Source: Mangifera indica (taxonomy: Eukaryota > Streptophyta > Magnoliopsida > Sapindales > Anacardiaceae). Taken from it: a DNA stretch of 64,000 nucleotides. Location: positions 6,020,449 through 6,084,448 of the forward strand of contig NC_058149.1 of NCBI RefSeq assembly GCF_011075055.1, in the 5' to 3' direction. The notes under the pieces are model-generated. The model was given only the letters and a program-made list of their open reading frames with translations, did no database searches and was not told where the DNA came from. Below are positions 21,953 through 35,028 of the stretch, piece by piece; the first letter of the stretch is position 1; each line of letters opens with the position of its first letter. Position numbers and translations under genes: made by a program.

Positions 21953-24900
21953 TTATGATCCTGATGACTGATTATCTGTAATAGATGTTCTAAAAATCAA
22001 TAACATCTTTCACACAGACTAAATTTCAACAATTTGATAAAGAATAGGCTAAATGCAGAAAGTCAAATATTAATGCACAAGCAAAGCAAATTAATATGTA
22101 CGAGTGCAAACCTTCTAGCAGCATTTCAAACCGAGCAACAATGTGTTTCCCGTAAGTATACTTCTTTAAAGCATAAGCATGTGCTCTAATACGACTAAGC
22201 AACATGGCCTGTTGACTGTCAGTGCATATTTCAAAAATCTTCTGGACAACATAATTTGCAAACTGGTCCTTCATCATTATCTGTTAAGTAAACAGGAAAC
22301 CCAGTAACTAACCAGAATACAAGCTTCAAAATCACATAATGTCAAGATGATAAATAATGAGTCTTTATATGTTATTTGCTGCTCTAGAAAAGTGTTATAT
22401 CAGTAAGCGACATTATTAACAAGAAGTTCTCTGATCCAACGTAAGTGTTAACCTTGAAGAAGAAAATCATAAATCAACTCACAGAGCCTCCCATTATTCC
22501 CAATTTCAACACAGAGTACTGAAAAACATAAACAAAAGCTATTTTATTCATAAAAGGTTGTTTACATAGATAAACCAAAATTTCAAAGAGCAAGAGCCTC
22601 CCATTTCCGACCATTTGAGAAGTCAGAAACCTCTCACAAGCAGCCCTAAGGCTCCGCACAACCATAAGGTAGCCCAATCATCCGTAATTTTTCTTTCTTT
22701 CCCCCTTGATAACCCTAACTACCCCTATATATAATAAAACCTAACCTTTGAAAATAGGAGAAGTGTCCACCTACGTAAACAGAACACTAGGATTGTTTGG
22801 CGGAAAGATCTTACTTCAATTGCTAAAATGTGAAACATGACATATAGTGTAAAACAAAATAAAGCTTTCTAGTGGAATCTCCAAATTAGTTTCTGTAGCA
22901 GATAAACATCCACACTGATTCAATGAAACAGTTCATCATGTAAGAAGATAATTAGGAAATATGTTAGGATCCCAAGTGCAAGGTATGAGACTTGGATTTC
23001 ACATTGGAAAGTATGGACAACTAGTGTGGGGTTTATTTGGCCTTGGGCTCTCCCATCTCAATAGCTAACTTTTGAGGTGTGGTTCTCCTAAGGTTCGTAT
23101 CATTTGGTATCAGAGTCATCACCATGTCTCCCAGTTGCAATCGTGCGGCGCGGGTGGTGACGCCGGCATTGCAGTGTTCGCCCGGGGCTAGCAGGGAGCT
23201 AGCGCACAGCCAGCCAGCATGGGCGTCGGGGCTGCGGAGCGTAGTGGTATGTTAGGATCTCAAGTGCAAGGTATGAGATTTAGATTCCACATTGGAAAGT
23301 ATGGGCTACTAGTGTGGGGTTTATATGGCCTTGGGCTCTCCCATCTCAATAGCTAGCTTTTGAGGTGTGGTTCTCCTAAGGTTCGTATCAAAATACCACA
23401 GCATTAAATATTGATCAATACTGATCAGGAAGATAGTATCACTTTGTTTCCTAGCTAAATGACTTACACAAAAAGGCACTTTGCCCTCCTATGTCGATTT
23501 CAGATTTTCTGGTGACTTATCGAGCTTGCATCACTTCCCCCTCAAACAACACTACTGATACATGTTGGTTCAAATTCAATATCAAAATAACTTTAAGCAG
23601 TAAGGCCTTATTTAAGCATACACACTTTATCAGGAAAAAGCTAGAAACCTGAGTAACAAACATCTGTTGTGAGATTGAAAGGAAAAAGTTGCTTCATGGA
23701 AGAAGTTTAGGCAAAAAATTAGGAAAACTATTCTCACAACAGCTTCAAAAGAAAAAATTAACATATCCCTTTTGCAAGTGCAGGTCAATGCTCTGAAAAT
23801 TATAAAGTTCAAAAAGATGCAACACACTAATTCCAACTTACCAATAAATTATCGTTTCCCTCATTCTGTCCAACAATCTCGTCAATAATTACAGCCCGCT
23901 CGGCAATACCTCCATACTCCAAGCATTTCTCAATGACATTTGATGCAAATTTATGCTGGCTCAGTTGTACAATATGCCCAGACAATTTGCCAATTATTTT
24001 GCTTCTTTCAACAGTGTTTCCCCTCTCCAATACATGCTGTAAAGAGAGTCAGTTATTAGCATTCAACCGTTAAAAAAATGTCAGTTGTGCAGTTAGCAGA
24101 CAAGAATAATACATTTCAGGGAACAAACTAGGAAACCTTATTCACATAGGATTATCACATTATCTCAGTCTGAACTACTAATAAGGTCTCCTTATGTATA
24201 CATATTGACAAATGTATGCATTACAATGATGCTTTTTTGGGGTGGGGAGGAGAGAAGCAAGCTCAGAAAGCAAAGCAGCTTTATGGATTAGAAGAAAAAA
24301 AGTTGTCAAAATTAATAATAATTGTCATAAATAAATAAATGAAGTGCCAGAGCTTCATTAAGCAGCCAACACTCACGCACAAAGCTATTCTGCAAAGGGA
24401 AAAGATATTACAATCAAACGCAAAATCAGAAATTTCAAAAATTCTTCCATTAACAGCCTGTCAAGACTTGTTATCTCCTATTTTATTTCAATAGGCATAA
24501 TTCCCAATAGAGGGAATCTCAACAAACTGAAAGGTTTTAGTGAATTTGAAGAGCTCAAAATCTTTAATAGCAGTCCATACTGTAACTAACCAAATTGAGA
24601 AACAGAAAAGCACTAAACCAGCTACATAACAAAAGCTTATATTTACCCCTGTTATTCAAAAGAGAATACTAAAGCACAAATTCTGAACAGTACTAGTAAC
24701 CAAATATAGCATCTGGAATCCAATATCAAAAAATTGAATGAAAAGCCCAAAGCAGATATTCCTACCTGGGTAACATAATTGCCATACTGGTCCTGAGCAA
24801 GAGCACAAACAGAATCCAAGATCTCGTCCACAATAAACTGGCATTGATACTCATCCGTACAATGTTCTAAAATTCTCTAGAAGACAAAAAAAAAAAAAAA

Positions 24901-27900
24901 AAAACAGCTTCAGTTTCTTGAAGAATAACAAAGAAATAAGGGAGGAGAGATCAGAAATTCCACTGATGCATTTTTTTAACCTGAATAACACGGCAACCAT
25001 AGGGGTGCATAGAAAGTGTTGCAACTTGGCCACGGAAAGCAGAAATAATGAACCCAACTTTCTCCGTTGGGATACACTCAATGCATTTTTGTATTACATG
25101 ATTGCCATTTTGATCGCGCACACATCTCATGATATGCCCATCCAGTTCATGGACAAGCTGTGCCTTCTGTTCAAGCTCAATAACTTCAAGTGCCTAATAT
25201 ATCACAGAATCAAAGTTAATATTACATTATGGAAGGAAAAAGAGTTGGAGAATTGTCGGGAGCGGGGGGAAGAACAGAAGAAAACTTATATTGGGAGAAG
25301 AGATAATTGTACATATTAATGCATCTGTAGAATATAAATATTAGCTTCAAATTGACTTACATATATTTTGAAACACTTTTTAAGGACAGCAAACCATGGT
25401 TCACATACACGCATTTATGGACCTAAAAATTGTGCTAAGAAATACAGCTTTTAAATTCTTCTGGAATAGCGTTGATGCAGAAAGCTTTAAGCTTAGAGCA
25501 AAGCAGGACTATAAGTCCACTATTTTGATTTTGTATAAATTCAGTTTTTTTCTTCTCTGTTCAATTACACATCTCATTGTTATTTCTTGAGTATTTTGAA
25601 ACGGTCATGAAATTAGCAAGTGATTTTTTGACGACTTTGGATGGCTGAATCTAGGTGCTTCTTAAAAGTTTTGTTGCATCCAACTGGAAAAAAAAAAAAA
25701 AAGAAGAAAACCACATTTTGATATTCAGAAGATATTGAGCCCATAAAAGATCCCCAAAATCCTTTTAAAAAAGGCATCCCCTCCTATTTTCTCATAAAAA
25801 ATTCTTCTATGTCATACAAGCTAGAGAATCCAAAGAAAAGCCGTTAAAGCACAACACCACATGAATTTAGCTTTGTAATACTCTCAAGAACTGATATTTC
25901 TAATAACATAGAATAACATGAAGCATGGGCCACCCAACAAAGATTAAAGGCAGAAATTATATGCATCCAATAGTGTCAAGCAATAGGTCATTTTGAAGAG
26001 AGGCAACCTACAGTTTCAGACTCATTTTTGCACACAGTGCACCAATCAGTTGAAAGTCACAAGTTATAATATACCTGGCATCTAAAATTCTTAAATAGGA
26101 GACATGAGATAAGATCTTTATTATATAAACCAAGAAAAGACCATCTAAAGTAGTTCCCAAAGACATGCTAACTACTTAATAATCCTAAATTCAAAACTAC
26201 TCTAAAAAAGCACACATAATCCATGAAATCTACCTCTGACAAATTGTACATGTTTCCAGTTATTATTATTACTATTTGCAACTAGCAAGCTTTCCAGTCA
26301 ACATCCAAAATCTATCTTGCTTTTACAGCAAATAGTTTCTTTATGGTAAATGAAGGTATTGGGTGTTAAATTTTAATGGAACATTATACAAAATGGAAGA
26401 AAAGAAATTAAGCAAATCAATTGAGAGCCATAATTACAAGAAAAGAAAAGCTGAAAACTGTTCACAAAGCATAAGCAGTGAAGAAAGATATCCAATCAAA
26501 AGCTAGACAAAATGTAAGTACTTGTAATCTCTATTAGAATTAAATAAAACACTAATGAACCACAATAATGCCACACACCTTTTGGATTACACGACAGCCA
26601 TACATTTGCAGACTTAAAGGCAAGATCTTCCCTACAAGTTGATTTGCTAGTTCCTTCTGCTGCTGAGAGCTTCCATACTCAAAGAACTGCAAACAGACAA
26701 GAAAAAGAGAATTAGAATCACCAATAGTCCCAAAAAAGAACTTCTACAAAAGTTGGCATATATTTTGAAAACACACCTTCTGGATAACATAATTACCAAA
26801 AACATCAGTCATAAGTTTGGAAGCATGAGGAAGAACTTCTTTAAATACAGCCGACTTCTCTTCACCACTACAACTCTCCAACTTCTGCTGAATAAATCGA
26901 CTCCCATGTTGGTCAGCACTGGAATTAGAGATGCTTGGTGACTTATTATTTAGTGTAAACTGATAAGAATAATAATAATAATTCGAAAAGGCACACTACA
27001 AGCAGTAAAACTTGCCTAAATTCAACAATATGCCCTGCAATATCAGACAGCTCAAATCTTCGACCTTTGCCAGATTTCAGCTCTTCAAGAAAATTAAAGA
27101 TTTTGGGATCATTATAATTCTCATATCCCCTTTGCCCATGCCAACCAGAATATCTGCCAGAACCAGGGAGAAATCTCATATCATTTCTGCCACCAGGAAA
27201 TCCAGTCCCCACTAAAGGTGATCCAGGAAAAACTGGACTAGCAATTGGTGAAGAAGTGTACTGCATTGAAATGCCCATATGTGTTGGATTCCCCAAATAG
27301 TGAGAACTAATCACCCCTTTACCTGAGTTTGGATTCTTTGGTCCTGCACTTCTCTCATGTTGGAATTTCTGGTCATCAGAAGCAGCTAAGTCAGACCCTT
27401 TCTTCGAGTCATGAGCAATATTTTGGTTCCCAAAAACACCACTTGTGGAAGCTAATGGGTCAAATTGACCAGTAAAATTATATGCCTCCCCAAAAGGCTG
27501 TTGAAAGTATGGCAAATGAAAGAGATCACAAAAAGATGGTTGCAGTGCAAATCCAACTTGCCCGTAAAGCTTGTTAAGATGTTGTGCATCAGATCCATGA
27601 ACAAAGCCTAAGCCTGCTCCAGCTGAAACCCCAGACATTTGAGTACTAAAGTTGGGACCTGCAGTGCCATCTAAAACAAATGGAACAGCACCATGGGGAG
27701 GATATCCAGCAATAAATGGAGGAACAACAGAGGAATTCACATAACCACCTAGACCATATTGAGGAGAATAAAATCCTGGGACTTGACCATTAGGGTAAAA
27801 TGGATGTGATGAAGTCATGTCAGCTGCTGCAGTTGCATAGAATGGTGGTGTGGAACCAGATGACTGAAGTACCGGCTGTACCACTGTTGTGAACTTAGAA

Positions 27901-29405
27901 GGGCCATGAAGAAAGTGATCCGCACCAACATATCTGCCAATTACTCCTTTAGAATCTAATTGAGACTTAGAACTTCGAACTTGAGATGAACTGCTCTCTT
28001 GTTGGCATGCTTGGTGTTGATCTTGACTTTTTTGATTCCCTGAATTTTGCAAGCTCAAATTTAGATCCTTCATACGAGATGCCATAATAGTAACATCAGC
28101 ATCACTGACACTGTGGACAGAGACTTCATTTTTTAGCTGAACATCTGTATTGTTCAAAGTTCCTTCATGAATAGGTGGAGTGAAAGGTAGAGTTCCTCCA
28201 CTGTCCAGAGATGATGAGCTTGAAATATGGGAAGCCGATAGATCAGCTTTTGATGCTAACACTGTATCATCAATATCAATGGTAGATCTTACAGCATTTG
28301 ACGAGCTAACAGTGAGATCTTGCAAGGTACTGGAACCAGAAATATGGTCAACTGCTTCCTCTGCCATTCCATAGCCCAAAGAATGAGACTGATTATATGC
28401 ATGTGATGGAGTACAAGGAAAGACTTCCTGTAAACATGGAAACATGAAAACATAACTATGTGTTCACAGTCATGCTATTAAGGGAATGAAACTAGAAATA
28501 ATTTTGATAATTTGAATCAACTTCAGAATTCTAATCACCAAAAATATATATATATATTCTGTGTTACTTACCATAAAAAAAATTCTGTGTTTTACAGTAC
28601 AGTATATGAATATTTTATTTGATAAAAAGTCTACAAACAAGGGGTTGAGGAGTTTGAAATTTGAACATCCTAACATCAAAAATACAAATTGCAGGATATA
28701 TCTAAGCAATTTCCTTTCCAGACCAACAATATAATTGCAAAATCAACTTCAGAGTAATGGATGTGTTTTAATCCATAAAATGGTTACCAGCATTGTATCA
28801 ACCAGATTATTGTTTTGGCCTGACAATTGAGCTGCATCCTTTCCAGACCAGAGCCCATTTTTCCTGCCAGCCAGATCATCAAATGAATGTTGGGAAGAGT
28901 GATCGTCCTCAGACTCTTCATTGTGCGTAGAAAGGGAAACTTGAGATAAATGCGAGGAACTATTAGCAAAATCATCCAAAGAAGTTGAACCCCTATTATT
29001 TCCAAATCTATTCATACGGTGAAAAAGATGTCTAGGAAGCCTAGGGTTAAGGTTGACATTGGATCGGTAACATGTTAAATACGCTGGATCAGTTTGTAAG
29101 AACTCCTCGGACACACAGTTTTTTAAAATCTCATCTAAGCTAGCAAAGCTCACACTCAAACCAGAGCTCTGCTGGGATATAAGGTTATCTATAGCCACAA
29201 AGGAACCCTCCATGTTGGGAGGAGCACTTCCACTCCTATCAGGCACAGCATTTCTCCCACTGCCATGAACATTATGACCCTTTGGAAGCAATCCTAACTC
29301 CTCCACTGCCATATTGGAAGAAGATGGTGCAAATGTCGCAGCATTCTTTGGGGCGGGCCATTTTGCACTTGTTTCTGAGATTCTAATCAGACTCTCTGTA
29401 GCCAT
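21953..29405 (-). CDS. Pumilio (PUF) RNA-binding protein, APUM5/6-like
   Basis: Nine coding exons on the minus strand join in frame to 996 residues: 29405-28788, 28427-27016, 26918-26777, 26686-26579, 25193-24981, 24876-24766, 24036-23842, 22280-22112 and 21975-21953. The start [10 protein letters not shown] follows an acceptor by one base. The N-terminal two thirds are low-complexity, Ser/Gly/Pro-rich, with the plant Pumilio motif [11 protein letters not shown] near residue 80. The C-terminal third is a full Pumilio homology domain. Its repeat cores are GSRFIQ (about 683), GNYVIQ (718), GCRVIQ (754), GNHVIQ (790), GCRVIQ (826), GNYVTQ (863), SNVIE (900) and NYVVQ (942). These are the canonical residues for UGUANAUA, so it should bind mRNA 3' UTRs in the cytoplasm and lower translation or stability. 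No frame defects. The last exon (DNQSSGS) is short and the least certain. Intron 2 uses a GC donor. Confidence 0.93.
22962..23390 (+). mobile_element. TRIM retroelement in a Pumilio intron
   Basis: Two 141-bp direct repeats lie at 22962-23102 and 23250-23390. Both start TGTTAGGATC and end GGTTCGTATCA, differing at 8 positions by my count. A perfect 5-bp target duplication, AAATA, lies at 22957-22961 and 23391-23395. Three bases after the first repeat, TGGTATCAGAGTC at 23105-23117 is an initiator tRNA-Met primer site. The interior is only 147 bp, GC-rich and non-coding. This fits a terminal-repeat retrotransposon in miniature. It lies in the intron between coding exons 7 and 8, antisense to the gene. 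Confidence 0.9.
27010..27016 (-). other. non-canonical GC splice donor of Pumilio intron 2
   Basis: On the minus strand the exon ends AG and the intron begins GCAAGT. This is the usual strong context of GC-AG introns, and the acceptor is CCAG at 26919-26922. Using it joins [11 protein letters not shown] in perfect frame with the family. The only nearby GT donor, five bases further on, breaks the repeat. Confidence 0.85.
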
Positions 29406-30420
29406 TCTACATGAAGATACTATTCCCTTTATTCTAATTGTAAGTCAGCAGAGATCTCACATATTCCTTGAAAAGCACAATAGATTTTCACAATATAAGA
29501 AAAAATTCTCTAGCATATCAAGAGATGAAAAATTAACAGCACCAAAAGAGGAGCCAAAAATACAGACCATATCATCAGAAAAGAAAACAGTCTAATAGCA
29601 GCAGACAATGAAACATAATCCTCGAAGAAAGTATCAATGTAGTACTTTAACTTTGATATCAACTACATAAACAGAAACTTCAACAAAACTAAGAAAATGA
29701 CAGGAATAACATAGCTCATATAAACCCAATCAAGCCTACTTCATGATAGGAATAACCATAAAAACAGTTGGAAACAAGTTCGAAAACACAAGTTCATTTG
29801 AATAGCTAATCAAAATAGTGCCAAGAATATAAGCACAACAAGTTCAAAGAATCAACATGATACAACTAAGACTTAGCAATCCTTGTAGGTGGTAGAATAA
29901 GTTAAAATATATATGAAAGAATCCAACTTCTCAAACCAGGGAAAACATAATTTTCCACTCAACTAGCTGAATTATAAAAATAATATTAAAAATAAAAAGA
30001 AACTTCTGTTTTCCTCAATTTTCTCAGGAACCAAAGAAAAGCGTAAGTCAAAGGCATAATCAAACCCAAACATAGACCAGCCTTTTCAACTCAGAATCAA
30101 TTCATTCTAAAAGAACAAGAACCCAACCAAAAGGGAAAGTCGAAAAGCATAATCAAATACTATAACAAAACCAATTCACTGAAAAAGAACAAGCTTACAC
30201 ATTCTTCCCATTTATGCAACCACACACACAAAGGAACTACAAGAACAGCAACTTAAACCAGCAGAATTGTAAAAACAAAAAAAAACCCAATAAAGATTCA
30301 TGCCGCAAACAGTGAAACAAACACAAAGGATGAAAATTTACAACTTTTACTTACCCAAAAAGTTAAGAAGAAAGGGGATTCACTGTTGAAAACCCTAGAG
30401 CGTTGTGGGTAATGTATAGT
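29406..30420 (-). other. Pumilio 5' UTR intron and leader
   Basis: The coding exon is preceded by ATGTAG|A, an acceptor abutting the start codon. A donor-like GGGTAAGTAA on the minus strand sits near 30346-30355. A leader with TCTAGGGTTTTCAAC, a common plant 5' UTR motif, lies upstream to about 30415. I infer a leader exon of at least 60 bases and an intron of about 940 bases. Inside the intron only AT-rich sequence is seen. Confidence 0.6.
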
Positions 30421-31030
30421 GTAGAGTTTAGCCAAGTTCAGTTAAGTTTGACTCTAAAATGACATGTTTGGCTTATTTATTAGAGTTGCCGTAAGAGGAG
30501 AAATGAGTAAAATTTCCAAAATTTGGAGTTGGATTTAGTTGAATTGTTCTTGTTTTTGTACTTGATTTTCAGTGCTGTGTTGTGGGCTTGCTTTTGGGTT
30601 TTTTTGGTAATGCAAAATGACAAGCTCAGAAATTCCCAAAATAGGATACTTGTACAGACTTATAGATACGCAAACCAGATAAAAGACATGCACATTAACC
30701 TTTGAACAATGTCATAGATACCCACTTTAAATACGTAAATAAATATATATATTTATATATATAATCATATTATTAAATATTATTTTATTTTTAATTTAAA
30801 ATTATATAATCACATGATGATATATAAAAGTATATATATATTTATATACTTAAAATACGTACACTTAATTTTATTGTTAATGTTTTTATTTTTCTAAGGA
30901 TAATTTAATTTAAGTTTTTAATTTTTTTTTATAATTTGAATTTTGATGGCCCTCTAAATTTTAGTTAAATTAATTTATTTGGTTTTGTTTTACAAAATTA
31001 TTAAGTTTGTTGATGAGAGTAAAAAGATTA
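30421..31030. other. Pumilio promoter region and AT-rich spacer
   Basis: The region upstream of the Pumilio leader (30421-30520) presumably holds its promoter. A minus-strand TAATAAATAAG near 30472-30482 is TATA-like. Further right is an almost pure A/T stretch (about 30735-30860) with ATATATTTATATAT words. No gene is recognised. Confidence 0.4.
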
Positions 31031-31510
31031 AGGCGTTTGGTTTGAGTTTTTTAAGATTACTTTAATAATCTATCTTGTATTCCTTTGTTTGATTTGTCAG
31101 TAATAAAAGATTACAGTAATCTTCTATTACCAATACTGACGTGACAGGTAATATAGGTGGTAATCTGATTACCACTTTCACCTTAGGTATTTAAATATTA
31201 CCGAGGTAATTTTGATTTTATTATAATTATATTATTATTTATTAATTTTTTGAAACAAAAATAAATTTATTTTTAATTAATATGACAAATAATATAAAAA
31301 TATTTAAAAATAATTATATTCAAGAGTATTTAAGTAAAATAATTTACTAGTAATTTTATATTACCTTTAACCAAGCACAATAATTATTTATACCTATCAA
31401 ATTTTATCAAACATAGTAATCATTTATACCCAGTAATTTTTTAAGTAATCTATCTTTAAGGTAATTTTTTTATTTTTGTAATAAAACTTTACCCAAACCA
31501 AACGCCCCCT
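31031..31510. mobile_element. MITE with GGCGTTTGGTTT inverted ends
   Basis: The left end reads AGGCGTTTGGTTTGAG and the right end is the inverse, CCAAACCAAACGCCCC. The unit is about 480 bp and AT-rich, and its internal GATTAC and GTAATC words are arranged symmetrically. Flanking TTA and TAA triplets would suit a Tourist/Harbinger MITE, but hAT MITEs share similar ends, so the superfamily is open. No frame is present. Confidence 0.65.
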
Positions 31511-31771
31511 AAACATTTAAAAAATGTATATGGGTTTTGGTGTTTGGCCCGAACGAACCAAGTTCAAATCTATTAACTTGTTTAAAAGTTATGAACAAAT
31601 TTATCTTCTTTAAAGAATATTTTTTTCTAATAATTTTTTATTTTCTTTAACAATTCTCCTTCTTCTCTAACATCTTCTCAAGTCATTCTTCTTCTTAACG
31701 TTCGGCAACTATTTTTTGTTCTTTAATGTTTTTTGAAAGTCTTATAATCAATTCAAATAAGTTTGATTTAA
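31511..31771. other. spacer
   Basis: AT-rich with a CTTCTTCT-rich pyrimidine patch (31660-31700). No feature is supported. Confidence 0.4.
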
Positions 31772-33370
31772 GGAAAATTAAATTAAGTGACTATTTTACC
31801 TTTTTATTAAACAAAAATGCTTATTTTTCCTATTCCTTAGCAAAAATACTTTAAAATTTTTTTTAAAATATCGAAATTACCTTTCACCACATTTATATAA
31901 ACTTTCTCGCTTTCACTTTCATTACATACACTTCTCATATCACTTAAACATTCACTTTCACTCTTATTTTTACTTAATATCAATTATTACAGATTCTTTC
32001 AAAAGAAAAATGTTCGTATTTCTGAATTCGAGTTGAAAAAAATCAATTCGTAAAAAAAAGTATTTATATGAATCTTAACTCACAACTTAATTTTATTTGT
32101 TAAATCTAGTTTATATGTCATGTAAATGGGGAATTTAGATATTTGATAATAATTTAGAGGTTAAATAAAATGTTAGAAAATATGGGGGCATTTTGATATT
32201 ACACAATATATAAAGGATTTAAATAACATGTTAAAAATAGATAAATATATTGAAATACTCTAGAATTTCAACAATAAAAAAATCACTCAAAAATCTGAAA
32301 AAACAAATCTGAATTTCGAAAACTACATGTTCTTAGGAACAAAAAAACCGAAAAATCGATCTAAAATTTTGTAATTATATTGTAAAACATGTCTAAAAAA
32401 GCACAAAACTAAAGAGATAGATGTCAAATTTAAAAACTACATATCAAAAAAGTCTAGTCCGGTCATAAACAAGTTCAAAATCATAAAAATCGAAAATCCT
32501 AAATTTGGTAAAACAAAAAAACTACATAATACACACTAAACAATTTTATATGGGCCTCCAAATTGGGCACAACCAGTCAAGTTGGTTGTCATTATAGAGC
32601 TCGAAACGAGCTTTGCGTTGATATATTACAGGCCCCGAACTCTTTTCGGATTAAAAGTTATAGTCGTTTAAAGTCTATCTCCTACAAGCCCTATAGTTTA
32701 AAAAAAGTCAAATTCCACCCAACCCACGGTTTTCATGGACTGCCCCATGGTTCAATTTAAAATTTTTCACGGACCCTCGTGGATCTCCCCCTCTTCCCCC
32801 TCCCCCTAAAATTTTGAAAACACTAAATTTTTCCCCCACCCACGATCACCTGTGGGAGATTAACGTAGCGCCGACAGATTTAACCTATTTTCTGACAAAA
32901 AATCATCATTTCAACCTCTAATTTTAACACAAATCAAATCTACACATCTAATAACACAAAACCCTCAAGAAATTCAAGCAAAACAACCAAAAATCAAAAC
33001 ATTTTATACATTGTTCAAAATCGGAACCCTAAACATTCAAACCTCAAAATCTCCCTCAAATCTCAATTCTCTTAACAATAAATTGATTCAAACAAAAAGT
33101 GAGATGATATATTGTCTTTATTTATCATTTTCGATTGTCGAAAAATAGGAAAAGTCAATGGAAAAGACGAAAACCTGTTGCGTCTGTGGGAGACCTGTGA
33201 GAGATCCGAATTTTTCTTTGAATTTAAACAGTAAATCCATGGGAAATGTGGGGTTTATATATAAGGGCAGTATAGTCATTTCCCAAATTAAGGGCATTTT
33301 TGCTTAATTCTTAGAATTTTGGGTAATTTCGTTAACATCCTTTAATTTTAGACATTTATTATAATTTCTC
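31772..33370. mobile_element. non-autonomous MULE-like element, about 1.6 kb
   Basis: The ends are inverted: the left begins GGAAAATTAAATTAA and the right read backward begins GAGAAATTATAATAA, both similar to the ends of MULE copy 1. Further in, AGCAAAAATGC-like blocks are also inverted (left near 31840, right near 33300). The flanking 9-mers TTGATTTAA (31763-31771) and TTGACTTTA (33371-33379) match at 7 of 9 positions, a possible aged target duplication. The interior has no transposase. It has a moderately GC-rich patch (32540-32860) with frames of at most 65 residues and no recognisable domain. Confidence 0.55.
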
Positions 33371-34448
33371 TTGACTTTAAATTTAAACCAACCCTTGTTT
33401 GGGTTTGCTCAATTCGAATATACTTTTAAATTTATAAAAGTGATTAATTTTGAATATTAATACAATTGGAGATGTACCAATTCACTCTAAATTAAATTCA
33501 AAATAAATAGGAACCAAAAATTATAGTAAATAACACTATTTTAACCCTTTGTCTACTAGCATTTTTTGGAAAATACATCAAGGAATATCACAATTCTTTC
33601 AAATTAAATTGCTCTTATTAAAAAATTCAGTAGTATTAATGTAAAACTCATGCTGAAAATCTTAAATTCGATTGGAAACTTGATTTTGTGACCCAAAAGA
33701 AGCAATTTTTTTTACTGATTTGTTGAAATATTGGCTTTTTTAGTGACTGGAAGAGAGAAAAGTAAGCTTTAATATTTGAAAATTGTTAGAAATTTTTATT
33801 TTTAATATGCTGAATATATGTCTAGAAAACATATAAACAAAGTTATTTTTCAAATCACCGGTTGTATTTATGGTTGATTTAGCTTATATTCAATGGACAT
33901 ACCGAAAATGGTTGGTTTAGGCAAAATATGAGTATGGGTTTAGGGTTTACATATTTGACCAAGAAACTAGGTCCAGAATAAAGATGAGTTTTGGCCAAAT
34001 TCAACCAAACATATTTTGTTCAAACGATCGAATCTGGCTAAATCTAATTAAAATGTAAGTTTTGGCCAAAATTTGTCATTAATCTTGACCTAATTTTTCA
34101 ATCGAAACTAACATATCAACCACTTTCAAGCAAATTATTGTGGTTTCAAGGAGCATTTTCATCTAATATATGAAATTGTCTAAATTTTAAGAAATACGAT
34201 CTAAATGTTTAATGTTGTTATATTTCAGAAAATTGAGATCTTTAATTCAAATTTTTGCAAAATATGGAAGACGCTAAGAATCTTAAAATGATGGTTCATA
34301 CAAGTAATTATGATACATCAACAATAAAACATTTTTCATTGATATATTTCATCATCATTAAGTGATATATATATATATATATATATAAAACATTCTTGCT
34401 ACAAGTCTACAACACTTAAAATGATGACAATTTTGATTTATTTTGTAT
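33371..34448. other. AT-rich spacer, nothing coding
   Basis: Nothing coding is seen. Words such as TTGGCCAAA and GTTTTGGCC recur between 33990 and 34090, without a clear repeat unit. Confidence 0.45.
34361..34387. repeat. AT dinucleotide microsatellite
   Basis: About 12 AT units in a row. Confidence 0.9.
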
Positions 34449-34457
34449 TTTTCTAGA

Positions 34458-35019
34458 GGCCAAAAGATTTGTTCTCACTCAAAATATAGTGTAAATACTT
34501 TGAGATGTCTGACTCTATCTCTTCTTGGACATTGACGAAGAGACGATGATATCTCTTTATCTCTATCAATGAAGAAACATCTTTGTTACATCTCTTCATC
34601 AAAGGAGACGAAGAGATGTCTGCTTGGAGATGAGAGACATCTCTTTGTCTCATTTTTAGACACTCATAATCATTGTAGAAGGAGAAAAGAAACCCTAGGG
34701 ATTTGTCGGATTGGGGTAGGGCAAGGCGAGGATAGGTGGGGCGCGGTGGGGTGGATGGGGGGGGGGGGGGGGAGAGTCATTTTTAAAAATTAGAAAAGTT
34801 AAGAGTGAGGTGAAATTGTCAATTTTTAAAACTTGAAAAAGAAATGAGATTAAATTATAATTTTTATAGTATTATTAATAAAATGACGATTCTACTCTTA
34901 GTTCTAACCAAAAAATTCTAACGAAAGTTAAGTGATAAATAGATGTTTAGGTTTTTAAAAGTTGACGAATATGAGTTTGAGATTTTACTATATCTTGGGT
35001 GGGAATAAGTCTTTTGGCC
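34458..35019. mobile_element. short MULE-derived MITE (GGCC ends), copy A
   Basis: Both ends read GGCCAAAAGA from outside inward, followed by TCYCACYCAARATATAGT, so the terminal inverted repeats are long. The flanking 9-mers TTTTCTAGA (34449-34457) and TTTTCCAGA (35020-35028) match at 8 of 9. The middle contains alternating direct and inverse words of the type GACGAAGAGATGTCT and AGACATCTCTTTGTCT, giving a strong fold-back region near 34500-34660, and a run of 16 G. A related copy lies at 40655-41348. Confidence 0.72.
34757..34772 (+). repeat. homopolymer G run
   Basis: Sixteen consecutive G inside MITE copy A. Its length is prone to error in assembly. Confidence 0.9.
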
Positions 35020-35028
35020 TTTTCCAGA

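Noticed and set aside
23105..23117. tRNA gene hint from TGGTATCAGAGTC
   Set aside because: It is only a primer binding site. No cloverleaf can be formed around it, nor around the similar sites at 14585 and 61185. I found no tRNA or rRNA gene in the window.
24918..25319. 133-residue plus-strand frame
   Set aside because: It is antisense to a Pumilio exon whose own frame matches the family.
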